Shown: one piece after another, positions 16,776 through 25,176 of the stretch
Position numbering within the stretch: the stretch's first letter is position 1
How the letters are laid out: each line of letters begins with the position of its first letter
NCBI RefSeq assembly: GCF_001279585.1
Contig: NZ_LGEC01000003.1
Span: 62,001-126,000 of the forward strand
Direction of reading: 5' to 3'
DNA length: 64,000 bases
From: Nocardiopsis sp. NRRL B-16309
Lineage (GTDB): Bacteria > Actinomycetota > Actinomycetes > Streptosporangiales > Streptosporangiaceae
Notes under the pieces: model-generated
Databases searched by the model: none
What the model was told of the DNA's origin: nothing
What the model saw: only the letters and a program-made list of their open reading frames with translations
Position numbers and translations under genes: made by a program

Positions 16776-18176
16776 ATGTCGATCGACGTAGGTCCCGAGA
16801 CCCGGAACGGCCAGCGGAGCCTGGCGACCGCGGCCGCCCGGAACCTGGCGACCACCACCAAGTCCGCACCGCAGATGCAGGGGAAGAGTTCCCGCTGGCT
16901 GCAGAGGATGCTGCCCTGGGTGCAGACCGAGGGCGGCGCCTACCGCGTCAACCGCCGCCTCAGCTACACCATCGGTGACGGCCGTATCGAGTTCAACCAG
17001 ACCGGCGCCGACGTCGAGGTCATCCCACAGGAGCTCGGCGAGCTGGCGCTGCTGTCCGGTTTCGACGACGTGGGCGTGCTGGGCGAGCTGGCCGGCCGCT
17101 TCACCCAGCGCGAGTTCGAGCCCGGTGACGTGCTCGCGCACGAGGGCAGGCCCGCCGACCACCTCTACCTCCTGGCCCACGGCCGGGTCCACAAGACCAC
17201 CGAGGGCCCCTACGGCGACGCCACGCGGATCGGCGTCCTGGCCGACGGCGAGCAGTTCGGCGAGGAGGGCCTGCTCAACCCGGACGCGACCTGGGACTGC
17301 ACCGTCAAGGCCGTCACCGCAGGCACCCTCCTGGAGCTGCCCCGCCAGGAGTTCTCCGCCGTCATGGACGCCTCTCCCAGCCTGCGCGCCCACATCGAGC
17401 GCTTCCTGGCCCGGCCGCTCAACGGGCAGAACAAGGCCGGCGAGGCCGACATCGCCATGCTCTCCGGCCACGTGGGCGAGCCCTCCCTGCCCGGGACCTT
17501 CGTCGACTACGAGCTCCGGCCCCGTGAGTACGAGCTGAGCGTGGCCCAGACGGTCCTGCGGGTGCACACCAGGGTCGCCGACCTCTACAACAAGCCGATG
17601 AACCAGACCGAGCAGCAGCTGCGGCTGACCATCGAGGCCCTGCGCGAGCGCCAGGAGAACGAACTCGTCAACAACCGCGAGTTCGGGCTCCTCCACAACT
17701 GCGACTACAGCCAGCGCATCCAGACCGACAGCGGCGCGCCCAGCCCCGACTGCCTGGACGACCTGCTGAGCATGCGCCGCAACACCCAGTACATGTTCGC
17801 CCACCCCAGCGCCATCGCCGCCTTCGGCAAGGAGTGCAACAAGCGGGGCATCACCATGGGCACCGTCGAGGTCGGCGGCCACCACCTGCCCGCCTGGCGC
17901 GGGGTCCCCCTCCTGCCCTGCGGCAAGATCCCGGTCACCGAGCACCACACGTCGTCGATCATCGCCATCCGTACCGGCGAGGACAACGAGGGCGTCATCG
18001 GCCTGCACCAGACCGGCCTGCCCGACGAGGTCGAGCCCGGGCTCAACGCGCGCTTCATGGGCATCGACGACCAGGCGATCATCTCCTACCTGGTCAGCAC
18101 CTACTACTCGGCGGCCGTCCTCGTCCCCGACGCCATCGGCATCCTGGAGAACGTCGAGGTCCGCCCGCGTGCCTGA
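16776..18176 (+). CDS. eshA: Family 2B encapsulin shell protein (EshA-like, cyclic-nucleotide-binding-type domain)
   Basis: This 466-residue protein is the likely shell subunit of an encapsulin nanocompartment. The N-terminal arm (SLATAAARNLATTTKSAPQMQG) and RWLQRMLPWVQ lead into an HK97-like part. A cyclic-nucleotide-binding-type beta-roll is inserted at about residues 94-205 (EPGDVLAHEG, then FGEEGLL). The rest of the HK97-like fold follows, with MRRNTQYMFAHPSAIAAFGKECNKRGI and LLPCGKIPVTEH. Length and start match EshA of Streptomyces. The Arg that normally contacts the cyclic phosphate is not visible after FGEEGLL, so nucleotide binding is doubtful. The synthase gene follows after 38 bp, fitting the known pairing of family 2B shells with 2-methylisoborneol synthase. 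Confidence 0.9.
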   Translation: MSIDVGPETRNGQRSLATAAARNLATTTKSAPQMQGKSSRWLQRMLPWVQTEGGAYRVNRRLSYTIGDGRIEFNQTGADVEVIPQELGELALLSGFDDVGVLGELAGRFTQREFEPGDVLAHEGRPADHLYLLAHGRVHKTTEGPYGDATRIGVLADGEQFGEEGLLNPDATWDCTVKAVTAGTLLELPRQEFSAVMDASPSLRAHIERFLARPLNGQNKAGEADIAMLSGHVGEPSLPGTFVDYELRPREYELSVAQTVLRVHTRVADLYNKPMNQTEQQLRLTIEALRERQENELVNNREFGLLHNCDYSQRIQTDSGAPSPDCLDDLLSMRRNTQYMFAHPSAIAAFGKECNKRGITMGTVEVGGHHLPAWRGVPLLPCGKIPVTEHHTSSIIAIRTGEDNEGVIGLHQTGLPDEVEPGLNARFMGIDDQAIISYLVSTYYSAAVLVPDAIGILENVEVRPRA

Positions 18177-18214
18177 GCCCCGCCCGACACTGCCAGTGAA
18201 GGAGGGCTGAGACG

Positions 18215-19597
18215 GTGTCACTGCTGTCGCGGATGTCCGCCTCCGCCGCCACGCACGACGTGGCGGCCCTGGTGGACGCCCTGATGTCGAACCCGCTGCG
18301 CCCGGGACCGCCGGACCTGCTCGTGCCCGGCCCGCCCTCGGCCCGGGTGCCCGAACCGCCGCGAGCGGGCGCACCCGCGCCGGCGGGCGCGCCCACGGCG
18401 GGCGCGGCCACGGCCCCGCCGCGGCTTCCCACCGGCCCCACCGGTCCGGGGACCGCCGCGGCTCGCGCCCTGCTGCCCGACCGCCCGGTCGCGCCGCCCG
18501 CGCCGGTGCACGCGCCGGTCCCGGCGGGGGCGGTCGGCCGATGGCTGCCCCAGCCCCCCTCGGGGCCCGGAACGGCGGCCGTGCGCGTCCTGGGCCACCG
18601 CGCCCCGCCCGAGCGGGACGCGGACACGGCCGCCGACGACGCGGTCCCGGCGCTGTACTGTCCGCCCGCCGTACGCGACGACCGCGCCCTGGGGGAGGAG
18701 GTCGACGAGCGGCTGGTCGGCTGGGCCGAGGAGGTGGGGATCTACCCCGGCAAACTCGACATGATCCGCAAGGCGGAGTTCGGCCGGCTGATCATGCTCG
18801 CCCATCCCGAGACCGACGACCCCGAACGCCTGCTGGCCGCGGCCAGGTGCGCCCTGGCCGAGTGGTCCGTCGACGACCACTACGTCGACGGCGAGGTGGA
18901 GGAGTCCCGCCCGGAACTCCTCGGCCAGCGGCTGGCGATCGCACACTCGGTCATCGACCAGGCGCACATCTCGCGCGAGTACGCGCCCGAGCTGGAGAGG
19001 GTCGTGCAGGCGGACCCGGTCATGCGCGCCCTGCGCTCGGCCCTGGGCAAGCTCGCCGACCACGCGACGTGGACGCAGGTGCGCCGGCTGCGCCACGAGC
19101 TGGGCATCATGTTCGTCGCCTACAACCAGGAGGGCGTCTGGGGGAACACCGGTCAGAGGCCACCGGTGTGGGAGTTCCTGATGCACCGCCACGAGAACAG
19201 CTTCGTGCCCTGCATGGTGCTGATCGACGCGGTCGCCGGATACGAGCTGCCCATGGAGGAGTTCGCCGACCCGCGGGTCCGGCGCGTGTTCACCATGGCC
19301 GGATCGGCCACCGTCATCGTCAACGACCTCTACTCCATGGGCAAGGAGGGGCCCGACGACACCAGCCTGCCCAGGCTGATCGCCGAGGAGGACGGATGCA
19401 CGATGCGCGAGGCGGTCGAGCGCACCGTGCGCATCCACGACGAGATGATGCACACCGTCGAGTCCGAGGCGGCCGCCCTCGCCCTCACCGGATCGCCGCA
19501 GCTGGGCCGCTTCCTGGCCGGGCTGTGGGCCTGGTGCGGCGGCAGCCGCGAGTGGCACGCCACCAGCGGCCGCTACCACGGTGACCGGTCCGGCTGA
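18215..19597 (+). CDS. 2-methylisoborneol synthase
   Basis: This class I terpene cyclase of 460 residues converts 2-methylgeranyl diphosphate to the earthy odorant 2-methylisoborneol. Residues 1-140 are Pro/Ala/Gly-rich and probably disordered; they contain two copies of GPGTAA-R-L at 77-87 and 117-127. The catalytic domain follows, with the acidic motif DDHYVD (220-225), the Mg-binding NSE triad NDLYSMGKE (370-378) and a terminal SGRY. The GTG start has GAAGGAGGG upstream. The long disordered N terminus next to an encapsulin gene suggests it is the cargo-loading region. Confidence 0.93.
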   Translation: MSLLSRMSASAATHDVAALVDALMSNPLRPGPPDLLVPGPPSARVPEPPRAGAPAPAGAPTAGAATAPPRLPTGPTGPGTAAARALLPDRPVAPPAPVHAPVPAGAVGRWLPQPPSGPGTAAVRVLGHRAPPERDADTAADDAVPALYCPPAVRDDRALGEEVDERLVGWAEEVGIYPGKLDMIRKAEFGRLIMLAHPETDDPERLLAAARCALAEWSVDDHYVDGEVEESRPELLGQRLAIAHSVIDQAHISREYAPELERVVQADPVMRALRSALGKLADHATWTQVRRLRHELGIMFVAYNQEGVWGNTGQRPPVWEFLMHRHENSFVPCMVLIDAVAGYELPMEEFADPRVRRVFTMAGSATVIVNDLYSMGKEGPDDTSLPRLIAEEDGCTMREAVERTVRIHDEMMHTVESEAAALALTGSPQLGRFLAGLWAWCGGSREWHATSGRYHGDRSG

Positions 19598-19725
19598 CCC
19601 GGCCCGGCCCCACAGCACCCGCGCCCCCACCGCGGCCCACCGCACCCCCGCCGTCACCCACCCGGACCGCACGCGCGGCCCGGTCGGCTGTCCTGCCCGA
19701 CGACCACCAGCAAGGAGCCCTTCGT

Positions 19726-20589
19726 ATGACCATGACCTCCTCCCACTCCACCGGCAACGTCCTGCGCACCCAGTACCAGGAGTCCGTCGCGGAGTACTGG
19801 AACGCGGAGAAGGACCCCGTCAACATCAAGCTCGGCGAGGTCGACGGCCTCTTCCACCACCACTACGGCATCGGCGACTACGACCCCTCGGTCCTGGAGG
19901 GGCCGGAGGAGACACGCGACCAGCGGATCATCGAGGAGATGCACCGCCTGGAGACAGCCCAGGCCGACGTCCTCCTGGACCACCTGGGCGCGGTCGGCCC
20001 CCAGGACCGGGTCATGGACACCGGGTCCGGCCGGGGCGGCACCAGCTTCATGGCCAACCAGCGCTTCGGCTGCCACGTCGACGGCGTGACCATCTCCCAC
20101 AAGCAGGTGGACTTCGCCAACGAGCAGGCCGAGGAACGGGGCGTGTCCGACAAGGTCCGCTTCCACTTCCGCAACATGCTCGACACCGGCTTCCCGTCGG
20201 GCTCCCTGCGGGCGAGCTGGAACAACGAGTCGACCATGTACGTGGACCTGTTCGAGCTGTTCGCCGAGCACGCCCGCCTGCTGGAGTACGGCGGCCGCTA
20301 CGTCACCATCACCGGCTGCTACAACGACGTGACCGGAGGCCGCTCCAAGGCGGTGAGCCGGATCGACGAGCACTACACCTGCAACATCCACGCCAGGAGC
20401 CAGTACTTCAAGGCGATGACGGCGAACAACCTCGTCCCGATCTCCGTCGTCGACCTCACCGGACCGACCATCCCGTACTGGGAGCTGCGCGCGCGGTCGT
20501 CGGTGGCCACCGGTATCGAGGAGCCCTTCCTGACCGCGTACAAGGAGGGCAGCTTCCACTACCTGCTCATCGCGGCCGACCGGGTCTGA
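19726..20589 (+). CDS. Geranyl diphosphate 2-C-methyltransferase
   Basis: This 287-residue SAM-dependent enzyme methylates C2 of geranyl diphosphate and supplies the substrate of 2-methylisoborneol synthase. The SAM-binding motif is VMDTGSGRGG (96-105). Typical family stretches include YWNAEKDPVNIKLGEVDGLFHHHYGIG, WNNESTMYVDLFELF and the C-terminal PYWELRARSSVATGIE. AAGGAG precedes ATG 19726. It lies 128 bp after the synthase in the same direction and probably shares its transcript. Confidence 0.93.
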   Translation: MTMTSSHSTGNVLRTQYQESVAEYWNAEKDPVNIKLGEVDGLFHHHYGIGDYDPSVLEGPEETRDQRIIEEMHRLETAQADVLLDHLGAVGPQDRVMDTGSGRGGTSFMANQRFGCHVDGVTISHKQVDFANEQAEERGVSDKVRFHFRNMLDTGFPSGSLRASWNNESTMYVDLFELFAEHARLLEYGGRYVTITGCYNDVTGGRSKAVSRIDEHYTCNIHARSQYFKAMTANNLVPISVVDLTGPTIPYWELRARSSVATGIEEPFLTAYKEGSFHYLLIAADRV

Positions 20590-20734
20590 GGACCCCCGGG
20601 CGCTCCGGGGCCGGACCCGGGGGAGCGGACCCGCCCCCGGGCCCGTGGAGCGCCCGCACCAGCGCCCGCCCGCCCGGCCGCGCCAGGCCGGGCGGGCGGG
20701 GCCGCCGCCCGTGGCCACCCGACGGAAGGACGCC

Positions 20735-21331
20735 ATGCCCATCAGCCACACCACCGGTCCGTCCACGGCCGCCGAAGAAGGAGCCCCCGGCGAGCCGATC
20801 ATGCTCGAACTGGTCGACGAGTCCGGAAGGACCATCGGAACCGCGGAGAAGCTGTCGGCGCACGTGTCGCCGGGACGGCTGCACCGGGCCTTCTCCGTGT
20901 TCCTGCTCGACGACCGGGGCCGCCTGCTGCTCCAGCGGCGCGCCCTGGGCAAGTACCACTCGCCCGGCGTGTGGTCCAACACCTGCTGCGGCCACCCCTA
21001 CCCCGGTGAACCGCCCTTCCTCGCCGCGGCCCGGCGCACCACCGAGGAGCTGGGCGTGGCGCCCGTGCTCATGCGCGAGGCCGGGACGGTGCGCTACACC
21101 CACCCCGACCCGCACTCGGGACTGGTCGAGCAGGAGTACAACCACCTCTTCGTGGGGCTGGTGGGCGGCGAGCCGCGCCCCGACCCCGAGGAGGTCGCCG
21201 AGATCGCGTTCGCCGACCCCTGGGAGATGGCGGTGCTGCCGGGGGACGGCCCCTTCTCGGCCTGGTTCCCGACGGTCCTGGAGGCGGCACTGCCCGCCGT
21301 CCGCGACCTGGCCCCCGACGCGGGCTGGTAG
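20735..21331 (+). CDS. idi: Isopentenyl-diphosphate delta-isomerase, type I
   Basis: This 198-residue Nudix-fold enzyme interconverts isopentenyl and dimethylallyl diphosphates. The catalytic cysteine lies in NTCCGHPYPGE (C85), and the acidic metal and proton-relay residues are in EQEYNHLF (E132, E134). GGAAGGA precedes ATG 20735. It is the last gene of the methylisoborneol cluster, 145 bp after the methyltransferase. Its presence would supply dimethylallyl diphosphate for geranyl diphosphate and is not a constant part of such clusters. It ends 12 bp from the convergent response regulator. Confidence 0.92.
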   Translation: MPISHTTGPSTAAEEGAPGEPIMLELVDESGRTIGTAEKLSAHVSPGRLHRAFSVFLLDDRGRLLLQRRALGKYHSPGVWSNTCCGHPYPGEPPFLAAARRTTEELGVAPVLMREAGTVRYTHPDPHSGLVEQEYNHLFVGLVGGEPRPDPEEVAEIAFADPWEMAVLPGDGPFSAWFPTVLEAALPAVRDLAPDAGW

Positions 21332-21343
21332 CACCCGCGCGGC

Positions 21344-21964
21344 TCACCCGATGAGGCCGCGGCGGTAGGCCTCGCCGACCGCCGCGGCCCGGTCGCGGAC
21401 GCCGAGCTTGTCGTACACGTGCTGCAGGTGGGTCTTGATGCTGGCCTCGCTGATGAACAGCCGCGCGGCGGCGGTGCGGTTGGACGCGCCCTCGGCGACC
21501 AGCCGCAGCACCTCCAGTTCCCGGTCGCTCAGCGCCCGGCGGGCGGGTGCGCGGACCTGGCCCATGAGGAGCCTGGCGGCGGCCGGAGCCAGCACCGACT
21601 CCCCGCGGTGCACCGCGCGCACCCCGCGCAGGAGTTCGTCGGGCAGGGCGTCCTTGAGCAGGTAGCCGGTGGCACCGGCCTCGATCGCGGGCAGGACGTC
21701 GCTCTCGCTGTCGAAGGTGGTCAGGACCAGCACGCGCACCCCGGGGGCCCGGCGGGCCAGCGCGGCGGTCGCCGCGACCCCGGACATCCCGGGCATGCGC
21801 AGGTCCATCAGGACCACGTCGACGCCGAGCCGCTCCACCCGGTCCAGGACCTCCTGGCCGTTGGCGGCCTCGCCGACCACCTCGATGTCGGTCTCGGCGG
21901 TGAAGGTGCCGCGCAGCCCGTCGCGGACCACGGGATGGTCGTCGGCGATCAGGACCCGGATCAC
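21344..21964 (-). CDS. NarL/LuxR family response regulator
   Basis: This 206-residue regulator has a receiver domain (DDHPVVRDGL, phospho-acceptor Asp in VVLMDLRMPGMSG, K in YLLKDALP) and a C-terminal LuxR helix-turn-helix (LSDRELEVLRLVAEGASNRTAAARLFISEASIKTHLQHVYDKLGV). The GTG start overlaps the kinase stop by four bases (GTGA), which implies translational coupling. It is the last gene of the ABC transporter and two-component operon. The palindrome array before that operon is a likely binding target. Confidence 0.92.
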   Translation of the reverse strand: MIRVLIADDHPVVRDGLRGTFTAETDIEVVGEAANGQEVLDRVERLGVDVVLMDLRMPGMSGVAATAALARRAPGVRVLVLTTFDSESDVLPAIEAGATGYLLKDALPDELLRGVRAVHRGESVLAPAAARLLMGQVRAPARRALSDRELEVLRLVAEGASNRTAAARLFISEASIKTHLQHVYDKLGVRDRAAAVGEAYRRGLIG

Positions 21965-23202
21965 GGCGGGCCCGCGATCACGGGTACGGCGGCGCTGACG
22001 GCGGTACCGTCCCCGCGGCTCGACTCGATCTCCACCGTGCCTCCGATGCCTCTGATCCGCTGGCGCATGCTCGTGAGCCCGAACCCGTTCGCGGTGTCCG
22101 AGGCCATCCCGTTGCCGTCGTCGCGGACGTCGAGCAGCACCATGTCGTCAAGGTAGGACAGGGTCACCCCCACCCTGGTGGCGTCCGCGTGCTTGGCGAC
22201 GTTGGTCAGCGCCTCCTGGGCGACGCGGAACAGGGACACCTCGATCGCCGGGCTCAGTGACGCGCGCTCACCGGTGACCTCCAGCGTGGGCCGGACCCCG
22301 GACTCCTCGCCCCAGCGGCGGGTCAGCTCGCCGAGGGCCTCGGGCAGCTGGCTGTCCCGGAGCTGCGAGGGCCGCAGGGCCCGCACGGAGCGCCGCGCCT
22401 CGGTGAGCCCGTCCCTGGCCAGGTCGAGCGCGCGCCCCACGTGGGGCAGCGCCGTCCCGCCGATCCCGCCCGTCCGCTGGGCGGCCTGGATCTGCGTGAC
22501 GATACCGGTGAGCCCCTGGGCCAGGGTGTCATGGATCTCGCGCGCCATCCGCTGGCGCTCGTCCAGCATCCCGGCCTCCCGGGCCTGGTCGAGCAGTTGC
22601 GCGTGCAGCCCGGCGTTCTCCTCCAGGGCGGCCTCCAGCCGGGTGACCATGACGGCGCGCTCGCGGTGCGCCTCGGCGCTGCGCTGGGCCACCACCAGGC
22701 CGCCGCCGATGGCGAGGGTCTGGACCACGATCACGCCCGCGTAGAGCCCCAGGTGCTGGAGGAACGGCGTGTCGGTGCTCGTGCCGGGCAGGCCCATGGT
22801 GCTGGTGTGCAGGGAGATCGAGGCGGCGGCGACCCCGGCGAAGGCCCACGGCGTCGGCAGCACCATGGCGTGGAAGAACGGCGTGATGGCGAACAGCAGG
22901 AAGAGGATGTCGTGCGCCATCATCACCGCGCCCAGGGCGACGAGGCCGAACACGTAGAGCAGGGCGGGCCACAGCCGCTCCAGCCGCGCGGGCGGGGCGA
23001 AGGAGTGCCCGAACAGTACCCAGACGGCGGCCAGTGCGGCGAGGCCGAGCGCGACGGCGCGGTGGCCCTGGTCCTGGCCGGTCTGGGCCAGGACCAGGAC
23101 CGTGGACAGCGGAAGCAGGAGCCAGGGCACCCAGTACACGAACCGGTCCCACCAGCGGTCCCAGTCCTGCTGGGCGTCGTCCACCGCGCCGATCGCGCTC
23201 AT
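21961..23202 (-). CDS. NarL-type sensor histidine kinase (HisKA_3)
   Basis: This is a 413-residue membrane sensor. About six hydrophobic helices fill residues 20-175 and a coiled helix follows. The dimerisation and phosphoacceptor helix is ERQRMAREIHDTLAQGLTGI, and the ATPase domain carries DDGNGMASD and GFGLTSMRQRIRGIGG. The multi-helix input domain without a large extracellular loop resembles DesK/LiaS-type sensors of membrane stress. It sits between the ABC permease (7-bp gap) and its response regulator (4-bp overlap). Confidence 0.9.
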   Translation of the reverse strand: MSAIGAVDDAQQDWDRWWDRFVYWVPWLLLPLSTVLVLAQTGQDQGHRAVALGLAALAAVWVLFGHSFAPPARLERLWPALLYVFGLVALGAVMMAHDILFLLFAITPFFHAMVLPTPWAFAGVAAASISLHTSTMGLPGTSTDTPFLQHLGLYAGVIVVQTLAIGGGLVVAQRSAEAHRERAVMVTRLEAALEENAGLHAQLLDQAREAGMLDERQRMAREIHDTLAQGLTGIVTQIQAAQRTGGIGGTALPHVGRALDLARDGLTEARRSVRALRPSQLRDSQLPEALGELTRRWGEESGVRPTLEVTGERASLSPAIEVSLFRVAQEALTNVAKHADATRVGVTLSYLDDMVLLDVRDDGNGMASDTANGFGLTSMRQRIRGIGGTVEIESSRGDGTAVSAAVPVIAGPP

Positions 23203-23209
23203 CCCCCGC

Positions 23210-24007
23210 TCACTCCCATCGGAACAGCTTCGCCGCGGCCGCGGCGGCCACCGCGGCGATCACCGCCATTATGGCCAGCTGCGCGAGCGGGCCGGTGCCC
23301 GAGGCGTCCGCGCCGCCCGACCAGCTGTCCAGCAGCAGCTGGACGCCCGGCGGGGTGACCTCGCCGAGGCGCACGAGGACGTCGGGCATGAAGATCCGGG
23401 GCAGGAACAGCCCGCCCACGAGCATCACCACCAGGTACAGGGCCATCGACAGGCCGTTCGCGACCCTGGTGCTGGGGGCCAGGGCGGCGGCCAGGACGCC
23501 GAGGGCCACCAGGGACGCCGTCCCGACGAGGAAGGCGGCGGTGAACAGCAGCGGCTGCCGGGGCAGGGGCACGTCCAGGACGAGCCAGGCCGTCAGCACC
23601 AGCAGGGCGGAGGAGGCGAACACGGCCGCGACCACCGCGATGAGCTGGGCGGCCAGGACCAGGCCGGGGTGCACGGGCGTGGTGGACATCCGGCGCAGCA
23701 CACCGTTCTCCCGGTAGGTGGCCAGGACCGACGGCAGGTGCTGGATGCCGAGGACGCCCATGCCCAGGATCAGGGCGGTGGGGGCGAAGGTGTCGATGAA
23801 CCGGACGCCGCCGAAGTCGGCGGCGGGCTCCCGCAGGACCGGCACGCTCCCGAGCCCGAGGAGGATCACGGTCGGCAGGAGCATGCCGAAGCCGAGGGTC
23901 ATGGGTTCGCGGAGGACGAGCTTGACCTCGGTCGCGATGAGGTGGCGCAGGGCGGACACGGTGGACACGGTGGGCCCCTTCCGGCGGGGTGTGGGCGGCG
24001 GACTCAT
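23210..24007 (-). CDS. ABC-2 type transporter permease
   Basis: This is a 265-residue permease with six predicted membrane helices. It has family stretches such as LATYRENGVLRRMSTTPVHPGLVLAAQLI and ALGVLAAALAPSTRVANGLSMALYLVVMLVGGLFLP. The ATG overlaps the ATPase stop (ATGA), so the two are translationally coupled. It should export a drug, peptide or lipid with the neighbouring ATPase; the adjacent DesK/LiaS-like kinase suggests an envelope-stress function. Confidence 0.88.
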   Translation of the reverse strand: MSPPPTPRRKGPTVSTVSALRHLIATEVKLVLREPMTLGFGMLLPTVILLGLGSVPVLREPAADFGGVRFIDTFAPTALILGMGVLGIQHLPSVLATYRENGVLRRMSTTPVHPGLVLAAQLIAVVAAVFASSALLVLTAWLVLDVPLPRQPLLFTAAFLVGTASLVALGVLAAALAPSTRVANGLSMALYLVVMLVGGLFLPRIFMPDVLVRLGEVTPPGVQLLLDSWSGGADASGTGPLAQLAIMAVIAAVAAAAAAKLFRWE

Positions 24008-24912
24008 GACGGGAGGCCGTTTCCGGTGAGGGCGACGAACGCGTCGTCGAGGCTGGAGCGCTCGACGCGCAGGTCCTCGGCGACCACGCGGTCGCGGGCC
24101 AGGGCGGCGGTCACCGCGTACACCAGGTTGCCCTGCCCGGTGATTCGGACCTGGGACCCGGTCCGGTGGAGCGAGGCCACCTCCGGCAGTGCGCTCAGCG
24201 CCCGTTCGTCGAGGTCGGCGGGCGCGCGGAAACTCATCCTCTGCTCCAGCCCGGCACCGGCGACCAGGCCGCCGGGGGTGTCCAGGGCGGCGATCCGGCC
24301 CCCGTCCACGAGCGCGAGCCGGTCGCAGAGCCGCTCGGCCTCGTCCATGAAGTGCGTGACCAGGACGATCGTGACGCCGGAGTCGCGCACGCGCTCGATG
24401 AGGTCCCAGGTGGTGCGCCGCGCCTGCGGGTCCAGCCCGGTGGTGAGCTCGTCCAGGACGGCGACCCTGGGCAGGCCGACGAGCGCCAGGGCGATGGACA
24501 GCCGCTGCTTCTGCCCGCCGGACAGCCGCCGGAACTGGGTGTCGCGCTGGTCGGCGATGCCCAGCATGTCCAGGAGTTCGTCGGGGTCGGCCGACTCCCG
24601 GTAGAAGGAGGCGTACAGGCGCAGTGCCTCCCCGGCCCGGAGCCGTCCGGGCAGGGCCGACTCCTGGAGCTGGGCGCCCAGGTTCTCGCGCAGTTCGGCG
24701 CGGTCCCGGCGCGGGTCGAGGCCGAGCACGCTGATCGTGCCGCCGTCCGGCACGCGCAGGCCCTCGACGCACTCGACCGTGGTCGTCTTGCCCGCGCCGT
24801 TGGGTCCGAGGATCCCGAAGATCTCGCCCTCGTCGACGGAGAAGGACACGTCGTCGAGGACGACCTTGTCTCCGTAGCGCTTGTGCAGGTTCCTGACGTC
24901 GATGATCGGCAT
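24004..24912 (-). CDS. ABC transporter ATP-binding protein (DrrA-like)
   Basis: This 302-residue ATPase energises the neighbouring permease. Walker A is GPNGAGKTT (36-44), the signature is LSGGQKQR (130-137), Walker B is VAVLDE (150-155) and the H-loop is in LVTHFMDEAERL. A 70-residue C-terminal extension of drug-exporter type follows. It is the first gene of a four-gene minus-strand operon; the palindrome array 54-92 bp upstream is its probable control site. Confidence 0.92.
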   Translation of the reverse strand: MPIIDVRNLHKRYGDKVVLDDVSFSVDEGEIFGILGPNGAGKTTTVECVEGLRVPDGGTISVLGLDPRRDRAELRENLGAQLQESALPGRLRAGEALRLYASFYRESADPDELLDMLGIADQRDTQFRRLSGGQKQRLSIALALVGLPRVAVLDELTTGLDPQARRTTWDLIERVRDSGVTIVLVTHFMDEAERLCDRLALVDGGRIAALDTPGGLVAGAGLEQRMSFRAPADLDERALSALPEVASLHRTGSQVRITGQGNLVYAVTAALARDRVVAEDLRVERSSLDDAFVALTGNGLPS

Positions 24913-24965
24913 GGGACGAGCTTCGCGCGCGGGGGCGGCCCCGCGGATCGCCCGCCCGGCCACGG

Positions 24966-24999
24966 GATCGGTGGATACGGGCATCCACCGATCGGTGGA
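24966..24999. promoter_or_regulatory. Overlapping palindrome array before the ABC/two-component operon
   Basis: GATCGGTGGAT (24966-24976) and ATCCACCGATC (24983-24993) are perfect 11-bp inverted arms around a 6-bp loop. The right arm is shared with a second perfect 16-bp palindrome TCCACCGATCGGTGGA (24984-24999). Three half-sites in 34 bp suggest cooperative binding of a dimeric regulator, most simply the NarL-type response regulator of the operon. Confidence 0.65.
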
Positions 25000-25176
25000 G
25001 GGACGCTCCGCCGCCGGGCGGGCCCGAGTCCGCTGAACAGGCGCGACGCGCCGGGCGAGGCTTCCAGGCGACCGCGCGGGGGAAGGGCTTGACTGGAGGG
25101 GTGCGAGTGACGGCACGGCATCCGCGTGACCGGCAGGCCGGAAACGGTCCGCGCGATGACGGGGGAAGGGGTGGCC

